A DNA stretch of 18,650 nucleotides from Gammaproteobacteria bacterium (GTDB lineage: Bacteria; Pseudomonadota; Gammaproteobacteria; Steroidobacterales; Steroidobacteraceae): the NCBI GenBank assembly GCA_030040235.1, contig JASHUC010000324.1, positions 1 to 18,650 of the forward strand. Reading direction: 5' to 3'. Both the position numbers and the translations under genes were made by a program. Within the stretch, counting starts at the first letter, position 1; each line of letters starts with the position of its first letter. This document shows, in pieces, positions 13,481-18,650 of the stretch. The notes under the pieces were generated by a model. It searched no databases and was not told the DNA's origin. It saw only the letters and a list, made by a program, of their open reading frames with translations.

Positions 13481-16297
13481 TCAGCGTTGCTTCGAACGGT
13501 TTGAAACGCTTTTGAGGCCAAATGCCCGTGCGAGGCTCTGCTTGTTCAGGAGCGCATCATGCCATCGGTCTCCGGTCTTTTCCAATCGGGCGGCGGCGTT
13601 TGTAACTGTGAAGTCCGTCGCCTGCGCGGGTTCGAGCTCCTCCCAGCTGAGCGGCATCGAAACGGGCGCCCCGGGGCTGCCGCGGGGGGAGTAGGCCGCC
13701 GCGAGCGTCTTGCCGCGCACGTTCATGTTGTAATCGATGAAGATCTTCCCGGTGCGCTTGGGAACCGACCATTCGAGGGTGACCTCCTTCGGGTGCTCCT
13801 TCAATACGTAAGTGCCGACCGTCTCACAGATGTGCCGCGCTTCCTCGAAAGTGACCGTCCTTTCGATTGGAACGAAGACGTGCAGCCCGGTCTTACCGGA
13901 GGTCTTGACGATCGCACTCAGCGACATCTCCCCCAGCAGATCGCGCAGCCAGCGCGCCACGCGCTTGGCCCCCTCGAAGCCCTTTTGATTGAGCTCGGGC
14001 TCGGCGCCCTTGGGCTCGTACCCTGAATAGATGTAGGGGTCGATGTCGAAGACCAGATAATCGGGATAGTTGAGCACCGAGCCTGCGAGCGACTCGCGAG
14101 AGCTCGCATACTCGGTGCTGCGGCTCAGCGCGTCGGCCTCCACGCTCGCGCGCGAATGCCACACGTGGAATTCGAGCGTCCCGTTCTGTCCGACCCAGAG
14201 CAACGTCGGCAGATTGTTGACCAGAATGTAACGATGGCGTTCGGCTTTGTGCTCGGAGAACACCTCCACGGTCTCGACGAAATCAGGCAGCTGCTGATCC
14301 CAGTGCTTCTGAAAGAAGCGCTCGCCGGAGATGCCCTCGGGCATGCGGATCATGGTAAGGGGGCGGTCTCTCAAATGGGGCAGCATGAATGGGGAGACTG
14401 CGGCGAGGTAGCGGATGAAGTCGCGCTTGGTGATCGCAGGCTGGCGCCCCACGGCATCGGCCGGCCAGTAGAGGCGATCGAGGTGGGTGAGCCGGACTCG
14501 CGCCCCCTGAAGGTCGAGGTCGAGACGCGCGTCCGTGCCCGCGAGCTGTTGAAGCACCCCACGGATCTCATCGGCAGGCGTTGGGCTCGTAGCGGTCTCG
14601 TCGCCGTTGTCCGGCGGTGCGGATGCGGGTAACGCCGGCGCGGCTCGTTGCCCCGTGGGCTTGCGCACCGAGCGGGCCGGCACATCGTTCCGCAGTCTCA
14701 CGAACACCGGCGCTCGCAGCAGGCCTGCCGGCGTCCAATCGGCGAAGTTCACCTCCGCGACGAGCCGCGGTTCGAGCCAGGTCGTCGGGCGATGGAGGGG
14801 AGGCTGCTCGGCGAAGGGCGAGCTCTTGCGGACGAGCTCGCCGATGCGTCGCGAGAGATCCGCGACGGCCGCCTCGCTCAAACCGGAGCCGGCATGACCC
14901 GCGTAGCGCAGCTTACCGCCCTCGTTGTATCCGAGCAGAAGCGCACCCAGACTCTCGCGCTCCCCCTTGCCCGCGGTGTACCCGCCGACGACGAATTCGG
15001 CCGTATGGACCGGTCGCACCTTCACCCACGAGGGGCTGCGCCGTCCGGGCTGATAGATCCCGTCGCGCCGCTTGGCGACGATGCCTTCATAGCCGCTGCG
15101 CAGGGCGGCCGCGTAGAGCTTCCCGGCGTCCTCTTCGACATGGACCAGCTGAACGCGCGCCGATGGTAACAAGCACTGGCAGAGGTAGCGGCGCCGATCG
15201 AGATAGGGAGCCGCGCGCAGGTTGAGGCCCGCGAAGTGCAGCAGGTCGAAACAGACGAGCACTGCAGGCGTGCGCCGCTCGGCGTCCGCAATTTCCTTCG
15301 AGCTCTTCAGCTGCGCCCGGTTTTGCAGCGCGTTGAAGGAGGGCCGCCCGTCTTCGCCGAGCGCGACCACCTCGCCATCGAGAACCATGCGGTCGATCGC
15401 CTGCGCCGCGAGATCCGCGACGATCTCGGGAAAGAAGGGCGTCAGGTCGAGACCGCGGCGGGATTGCAATCGGACCGAGCCACCCTCGATGAAGGCGAGG
15501 GTGCGGTAGCCGTCGAGCTTGGGCTCGAAGAGCCAGTCGGGGCCCGAGGGCGCACTCTCGCCCGCCATGGCGAGCATCGGGGCAAGTTTCGCCGGCATTG
15601 CCTCGGCAGGGCCTGCCGGGGCGAGCCGCGCGGCATCGAGGCGCGCTGGCATCGCACCTGTCATGAGCTCATCGAGTGTCGAACCGCAGAGCACCGAACG
15701 CTCGTGCGCGAGAATATCGCCGGCGTCCACGAACCGGTCCGTGTGCTTGATGAGGAGCCACTGGTTTGCCGTGGCGGTCCTGACGAGTGTGAACGAGCCC
15801 TTCAGTTTCTCGCCGCGCAGGAGAATGCTGACTTTGCCCGCCGCGAGCCCCGAGCGCATACGCTCCTCGGCGGCGGCGCGATCGCCGAAGGAAACCCTCC
15901 GGTCCTCGTCCGGGGAATAAACTCCACAGTCCCACACGATCACCCGGCCGGCGCCGTACTCCTTGGCCGGGATCACGCCCTCGAAGGAGGCGTAGTCGAA
16001 CGGGTGATCCTCCACGGCGACCGCCATGCGCTTGTCGCGCGGATTGAGCGAGGGTCCCTTGGGTACCGCCCAAGACTTGAGCACCCCATCGAGCTCGAGC
16101 CGAAAATCGTAATGCAGTCGCCGCGCCGCGTGCTTCTGCACGACGAAGAGCAGCGGCCCCGCACGCCGGGAAACCTTGGGAGCAGGCTCGGGCGTGCGGG
16201 CAAAGCGGCGCTTGGCCGCATAGGAGGCGAGGGGGCGCACCGGCCTTGCGGTGGATCGTCCGGGCGCCGTGCGGCTCTTTCGCTCACGAACCTTCAA
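13481..16297 (-). CDS. ligD: Multifunctional ATP-dependent DNA ligase LigD (PE-LIG-POL)
   Basis: This is the central end-joining enzyme: it trims 3' ends, fills gaps and seals breaks brought together by Ku. The 938 residues have three catalytic modules in the Pseudomonas order. The phosphoesterase (about 45-200) has His56, His62, Asp64, Arg66, His98 and Tyr102, with the same spacing as the metal-site residues of P. aeruginosa LigD. The ligase (about 235-540) has adenylated Lys260 in FEPKLDGYR and SWVKVRP; the OB part has EVNFADWTPAGLLRAP. The primase-polymerase (about 600-905) has Asp751/Asp753 in FDIDP and Asp855 in IFIDYN. Relative to P. aeruginosa there is an insertion of about 14 residues after FDIDP. 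I start at TTG 16297 because AGGAAGGG precedes it; the frame is open further upstream but would run into the methyltransferase gene. Ku follows after 19 bases. Confidence 0.96.
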   Translation of the reverse strand: MKVRERKSRTAPGRSTARPVRPLASYAAKRRFARTPEPAPKVSRRAGPLLFVVQKHAARRLHYDFRLELDGVLKSWAVPKGPSLNPRDKRMAVAVEDHPFDYASFEGVIPAKEYGAGRVIVWDCGVYSPDEDRRVSFGDRAAAEERMRSGLAAGKVSILLRGEKLKGSFTLVRTATANQWLLIKHTDRFVDAGDILAHERSVLCGSTLDELMTGAMPARLDAARLAPAGPAEAMPAKLAPMLAMAGESAPSGPDWLFEPKLDGYRTLAFIEGGSVRLQSRRGLDLTPFFPEIVADLAAQAIDRMVLDGEVVALGEDGRPSFNALQNRAQLKSSKEIADAERRTPAVLVCFDLLHFAGLNLRAAPYLDRRRYLCQCLLPSARVQLVHVEEDAGKLYAAALRSGYEGIVAKRRDGIYQPGRRSPSWVKVRPVHTAEFVVGGYTAGKGERESLGALLLGYNEGGKLRYAGHAGSGLSEAAVADLSRRIGELVRKSSPFAEQPPLHRPTTWLEPRLVAEVNFADWTPAGLLRAPVFVRLRNDVPARSVRKPTGQRAAPALPASAPPDNGDETATSPTPADEIRGVLQQLAGTDARLDLDLQGARVRLTHLDRLYWPADAVGRQPAITKRDFIRYLAAVSPFMLPHLRDRPLTMIRMPEGISGERFFQKHWDQQLPDFVETVEVFSEHKAERHRYILVNNLPTLLWVGQNGTLEFHVWHSRASVEADALSRSTEYASSRESLAGSVLNYPDYLVFDIDPYIYSGYEPKGAEPELNQKGFEGAKRVARWLRDLLGEMSLSAIVKTSGKTGLHVFVPIERTVTFEEARHICETVGTYVLKEHPKEVTLEWSVPKRTGKIFIDYNMNVRGKTLAAAYSPRGSPGAPVSMPLSWEELEPAQATDFTVTNAAARLEKTGDRWHDALLNKQSLARAFGLKSVSNRSKQR

Positions 16298-16322
16298 ATC
16301 GCGACCCTTCCTGCGCGGATGC

Positions 16323-17492
16323 TCAGCGCGCGCTGCGCTTCGACCACAACGTGTGGGTCGCCAGCCGCGCACCTTCCGCCAGGGTCTGCAGTTTCGCCCA
16401 GGCGAGCTCCGGGTGCAGCCGCCCGCCGAAGCCGCAGTCCGTGCCGGCGATGACGTTCTCACGTCCGACCACCGCCGCGAAGCGCTCGATGCGCGCTGCG
16501 ACGAGGCGCGGGTGCTCGATGAGATTGGTCGCGTGGCTCACCACCCCGGGGATCAGCACGGTACCGGGCGGAAGCGAGGCGCCTTCCCACACACGGCATT
16601 CGTGCTCGTGCCGTACGTTTGCCGCCTCGAACGAGTAGGCGCCGGCCTTGACGGCGAGCACCACCTCGAGGAGGTCCTCGAGGCCGAGATCATGGGCATG
16701 GGGACCGTGCCAGCTTCCCCAGCAGATGTGGTAGCGAATGCGCTCCCGCGGGATGCGCGCGAGTGCGTGATTCAGAGCCTCGACCCGCTTCATGCAGCGA
16801 TTGCGGTAGGCGGGGAGCCCCATGGCCGTCCCGATGCGGTCCCACAGAGCCGCCGTCCAGGCATCGTCGATCTGCACGAGCAATCCTGCCTGCGCGACGG
16901 TCTCGTATTCGATTCTGAGAGCATCCGCGAGCGCATAGAGAAATGCGTCCTCGGAGGAGTAGTACTCATTGGAATGGTAGGGCTCGATGCTTGCCGGTGC
17001 CGCAAGCGGGAGGAACGCCTCGGTGACCGGGGTCGAGGCGAGGGCGCTCTTGAGGTTGGCGATATCGCGCTCGACGAGCGGCTTGCCGGTGTACTCGATC
17101 GGCCGCGTGCACACGGAGCGCGCCGGCGCATTCGAGGGACTGGCCTTTAGATATCCCGAGGAATAAAAAAGGGTGCCCCGCCGCGCAGCCTCCGCGTAGA
17201 AGCCGGGAAACGCGCGGTAATCCTCGCCTTGCAGGAGCAGCGAGCCCTGGCCGGGTGCAATCGGCTTCGCATCGAAGCCGCCGAGGCGCGCATCGAGGTA
17301 GGCGAGCCAATGCCCCTTGCTGAGCTCGCCATCGCTCACGATATCGATGCCCACCTCGGCTTGCCGGTGGACGATCGCGGCGACCTCGCGACTCAGCTGT
17401 CGCTCGTAATCGGGAGCGCTCGCGTCGAGCTCCGGCGGGGCGGGCAGGCTCCCCACGTGGCTGGTCAGGATCCTCTCGGTACTGCGCTGCGT
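16323..17492 (-). CDS. Cobalamin-independent methionine synthase C-terminal-like methyltransferase
   Basis: This is a zinc-dependent methyltransferase of the MetE C-terminal (UROD/MetE-like barrel) family. It lacks the N-terminal half of true MetE, so the methyl donor and acceptor are uncertain. With the start used here (389 residues), the zinc ligands are His255-x-Cys257 in YHICWG, Glu289 in SFEAAN and Cys353 in GTDCGFGG. The first standard start is GTG at 17456, but the codons just before it still encode the conserved family N-terminus (QRSTERILTSHVGSLP), so coding must begin earlier. Only ACG at 17492 stands where Met is expected, with GAGG six bases upstream; a one-base frameshift from GTG 17499 is the alternative. 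The gene is first in the long minus-strand run, 25 bases before ligD. It might supply methyl groups, but no link to repair is evident. Confidence 0.82.
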   Translation of the reverse strand, partial: TQRSTERILTSHVGSLPAPPELDASAPDYERQLSREVAAIVHRQAEVGIDIVSDGELSKGHWLAYLDARLGGFDAKPIAPGQGSLLLQGEDYRAFPGFYAEAARRGTLFYSSGYLKASPSNAPARSVCTRPIEYTGKPLVERDIANLKSALASTPVTEAFLPLAAPASIEPYHSNEYYSSEDAFLYALADALRIEYETVAQAGLLVQIDDAWTAALWDRIGTAMGLPAYRNRCMKRVEALNHALARIPRERIRYHICWGSWHGPHAHDLGLEDLLEVVLAVKAGAYSFEAANVRHEHECRVWEGASLPPGTVLIPGVVSHATNLIEHPRLVAARIERFAAVVGRENVIAGTDCGFGGRLHPELAWAKLQTLAEGARLATHTLWSKRSAR

Positions 17493-17526
17493 AGGTCACC
17501 TCGCCGGAGTGTTCCGCGCACGCCTC

Positions 17527-17532
17527 ATCATA
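17527..17532 (-). promoter_or_regulatory. Candidate -10 box upstream of the methyltransferase-ligD-ku run
   Basis: TATGAT on the minus strand lies about 30 bases before the likely translation start of the methyltransferase gene, giving a predicted leader of about 20 bases. I see no good -35 partner at 17 bases. The region 17500-17668, between the divergent methyltransferase and NTF2-like genes, must hold promoters for both. On the plus strand only a weak TTGTGA (17625-17630) was noticed. Confidence 0.3.
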
Positions 17533-17668
17533 GGCCGCTCGGATGCGAGACGGGAAACGAGCCGGCCCGGGCGCCCGGACCTTCGGCTCGGGTGTGCAGG
17601 AGACCTCTACGCTCGAGCGCACGGTTGTGATAGAACCGGCCCTGAGCAAAGAACGCGGGATTACCCCC

Positions 17669-18088
17669 ATGGTCACGGCAAGCAACAGCAACGAGCGGAC
17701 CGTCATCGAGTTTTTCGCCGCACTCAGCACCGGCGATCTCGAGAGGGTGCGTCCCTTTCTTCATCCCGAAGCCACCTGGACGCCGCAGGTCAAGAATATC
17801 CCGGGCGCCGGCGTGCACAAGGGTCACAAGGGGATCATCGACGAGTTCTTGGCGCCCGTTCGCGGACTGTTCGCGCCTGGAGATCCGAAGGTGGTCGTGG
17901 ACTCGATGGCCTCGAACGGCGCGCTCGTGCTGACCGAGACTCGCGGCATCGGGCGGCTCGCCGACGGCCGGCCCTACGCCAACCTCTATTGTTGGGCGTT
18001 CGAGGTGCACGAGGGCAAGATCACGGCCATCCGCGAGTACATGGACAGCCACTACGTCGCCGTGCTCTTCGCCCAGGCCCCGCGGTAG
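17669..18088 (+). CDS. NTF2/SnoaL-like small protein
   Basis: This 139-residue cytoplasmic protein has the size and pattern of the NTF2/SnoaL-like alpha+beta cone fold. It opens with an amphipathic helix, NERTVIEFFAALSTGDLERV, followed by RPFLHPEATWTPQ, then HKGHKGIIDEFLAPV, a strand-rich centre, and ends with YANLYCWAFEVHEGKITAIR and EYMDSHYVAVLF. The final strand pattern (F.v..GKI..i.eYmD) is typical of SnoaL-like and ketosteroid-isomerase-like members. Some are isomerases, cyclases or epoxide hydrolases; many have no known reaction, and I cannot choose among these. The ATG at 17669 is preferred because homology begins there and GGGA lies eight bases upstream; the frame is open 126 bases further upstream, but that stretch looks non-coding. 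It is divergent from the methyltransferase and appears monocistronic. Confidence 0.8.
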   Translation: MVTASNSNERTVIEFFAALSTGDLERVRPFLHPEATWTPQVKNIPGAGVHKGHKGIIDEFLAPVRGLFAPGDPKVVVDSMASNGALVLTETRGIGRLADGRPYANLYCWAFEVHEGKITAIREYMDSHYVAVLFAQAPR

Positions 18089-18144
18089 AGCCCGAGCGGG
18101 AGGCTGGGCGGGCGCGAGCCGCTTACGGAGGCGCGGCCTGAGCG

Positions 18145-18165
18145 GTCCGAGAGGATTCCTCGGAC
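18145..18165 (+). other. 7-bp inverted repeat between the NTF2-like gene and tRNA-Arg
   Basis: GTCCGAG (18145-18151) and CTCGGAC (18159-18165) form a perfect stem with a seven-base loop, 56 bases after the NTF2-like stop. No T-run follows, so it is only a possible terminator for that gene. Nothing else stands out in 18089-18210. Confidence 0.3.
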
Positions 18166-18213
18166 GATGTGGTAGGATGCGCACCCCCGAGCGGCGCAAG
18201 GGCCAGGCAGGGA

Positions 18214-18222
18214 TGCTAAAAT
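18214..18222 (+). promoter_or_regulatory. Extended -10 promoter element for tRNA-Arg
   Basis: TGCTAAAAT matches the extended -10 form TGnTATAAT at eight of nine positions, counting the free n. It ends 12 bases before the first base of the tRNA, which would give a 5' leader of about six bases. The -35 region at about 18194-18199 has no TTGACA-like sequence, which an extended -10 can compensate for. Confidence 0.5.
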
Positions 18223-18234
18223 TTCGGTCTTGAT

Positions 18235-18311
18235 GCGCCCGTAGCTCAGTTGGATAGAGTACCTGGCTACGAACCAGGGGGTCGGGAGTTCGAATCTCTC
18301 CGGGCGCGCCA
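18235..18311 (+). tRNA. tRNA-Arg (anticodon ACG)
   Basis: A complete 77-base tRNA including encoded CCA. The acceptor stem is GCGCCCG (18235-18241) pairing with CGGGCGC (18301-18307), with discriminator G. The D-arm is GCTC...GAGT, and the anticodon stem CCTGG/CCAGG encloses loop CTACGAA with anticodon ACG at 18269-18271. The T-arm is GGGAG/CTCTC with loop TTCGAAT and one G-T pair. The A at anticodon position 34 would be converted to inosine by TadA, reading CGU, CGC and CGA codons. An integrase gene abuts the 3' end, so this tRNA is the probable integration site of a mobile element. Confidence 0.97.
18271..18311 (+). other. Probable attachment site (att) at the tRNA-Arg 3' end
   Basis: Tyrosine recombinases of islands and phages commonly integrate into the anticodon-to-3' part of tRNA genes, and their own gene often lies next to the site. 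Here the integrase coding sequence ends against the tRNA 3' end. The core should therefore lie within the anticodon-to-CCA half; its exact limits need the second copy, which is outside the window to the right. The tRNA itself stays intact, as expected if the element brought its own copy of the 3' end. Confidence 0.45.
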
Positions 18312-18650
18312 ATATTCGCTTCTTCAATCAGCGGCTTAGATAGCGCGATAACTTCTCCGCCAATCGCCTTGACGGGAGCTGCTACCGTTTTGCTACCACT
18401 CGCTTGCAGAAGCACGCTCGCAACCTTCTCGCCGGCCTCCTCCAGCTGCTGCGGGACCGCGTCCGCATATTGATCGAGGGTGAAGCTCGTCGAGTGATGG
18501 CCCGCGAGCGTTTGCGCGACCTTTGGGTTCACACCGCTCTGAATCAGCGCGGTCACGAAGAAGTGCCGCAGCATGTGGAAGGTGCCCGAGATCGCGACCC
18601 GCTCCGGCTGCTCCTCGCTGGGCCCGGTCTTCTCAAGCAGGGGCACCCAC
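18312..18650 (-). CDS. int: Tyrosine recombinase/integrase, C-terminal part only
   Basis: This is the end of a phage- or island-type integrase that recombines attP with the tRNA site; the start lies beyond the right edge. Catalytic landmarks of the C-terminal domain are present: His and Arg in TFHMLRHFFVTAL, the second His in AQTLAGHHSTSF, and the nucleophilic Tyr in TLDQYADAV. A charged tail follows, EEAGEKVASVLLQ. No stop codon occurs before the tRNA. The frame continues through the tRNA antisense, giving the peptide GEIRTPDPLVRSQVLYPTEL often seen in databases, and on to a stop at 17528 inside the NTF2-like gene's antisense. I list only the part outside the tRNA; the translated protein may be about 260 residues longer. 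The first bases after the tRNA are more A+T-rich than the flanking chromosome, consistent with acquired DNA. The remaining element and its cargo are not visible. Confidence 0.85.

Larger units (their letters stand above)
1..18311. other. Host chromosome side of the element boundary
   Basis: Everything left of the tRNA 3' end is uniformly GC-rich and densely packed, with no transposase, inverted terminal repeats or CRISPR-like repeats seen. I regard it as core or long-resident chromosome, in contrast to the element starting at 18312. No stretch above 300 bases lacks a gene. The longest gaps are 17493-17668 (divergent promoters) and 18089-18234 (hairpin and tRNA promoter). Confidence 0.5.

Noticed and set aside
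15236..16453. Long plus-strand open frame antisense to ligD
   Set aside because: It lies opposite conserved LigD catalytic domains and has no domain of its own.
16298..16462. Upstream extension of the LigD frame to an ATG at 16462
   Set aside because: It overlaps the conserved end of the methyltransferase on the same strand; TTG 16297 with AGGAAGGG fits better.
17625..17653. Plus-strand sigma-70 promoter TTGTGA ... AAAGAA for the NTF2-like gene
   Set aside because: The -10 match is poor; I kept it only as a remark.
17543..17668. Longer start for the NTF2-like protein
   Set aside because: The added residues are low-complexity, lack family similarity and span the divergent promoter region.
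17528..18234. The integrase tail beyond the tRNA as a real domain
   Set aside because: It is antisense of the NTF2-like gene and tRNA; it may be translated but it is not an evolved integrase domain.
1..18650. CRISPR arrays, insertion sequences, tandem repeats, riboswitches, rRNA
   Set aside because: None seen on reading both strands; coding genes fill nearly all of the window.

Overview
The window is GC-rich bacterial chromosome, apparently from a proteobacterium. Pointers are the Pseudomonas-type domain order of LigD (PE-LIG-POL), a Pol II-type family B polymerase, twin-arginine leaders and a tRNA with encoded CCA. A soil or plant-associated gammaproteobacterium would fit, but I cannot fix the genus. 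There are 13 protein genes (two cut by the window ends), one tRNA gene, and no rRNA, CRISPR array or insertion sequence.

Layout. 1-1790 (+): end of a NatA-like ABC ATPase and a NatB-like permease, coupled by a 4-base overlap. 1757-2701 (-): a CPBP membrane protease, convergent with natB. 2794-4047 (+): an exported LysM-YkuD L,D-transpeptidase. 4028-17492 (-): a run of nine co-directional genes with gaps of at most 69 bases. In transcription order it encodes a MetE-C-like methyltransferase, LigD, Ku, a MerR-type HTH/TPR hybrid, a DUF72 (YecE) protein, DNA polymerase II, a secreted GH3 glycosidase, a secreted double-VOC protein and a secreted FMN-dependent alpha-hydroxy-acid dehydrogenase. 17669-18088 (+): a small NTF2/SnoaL-like protein. 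18235-18311 (+): tRNA-Arg(ACG), with the end of a tyrosine integrase gene abutting its 3' end and pointing at it. That arrangement marks the edge of an integrated element that continues to the right.

How the genes work together. The centre (8591-16297) is a DNA-repair block. LigD and Ku form the bacterial non-homologous end-joining core. On the same strand follow a possible regulator (HTH/TPR), a DUF72 protein and a proofreading family B polymerase. This block is the best candidate for an under-described system: an end-joining locus extended by a polymerase and a TIM-barrel protein of unknown activity. The downstream part (4028-8573) looks like an envelope module: a secreted glycosidase and two enzymes with twin-arginine-like leaders whose relatives are normally cytoplasmic. 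The dehydrogenase carries a CxxCH motif in a loop.

Odd points: the methyltransferase lacks a standard start codon where homology says it should begin (ACG, or a one-base frameshift); the integrase reading frame runs uninterrupted through the antisense of the tRNA; and the L,D-transpeptidase has no visible ribosome binding site. All calls come from reading motifs by eye; no database search was run.
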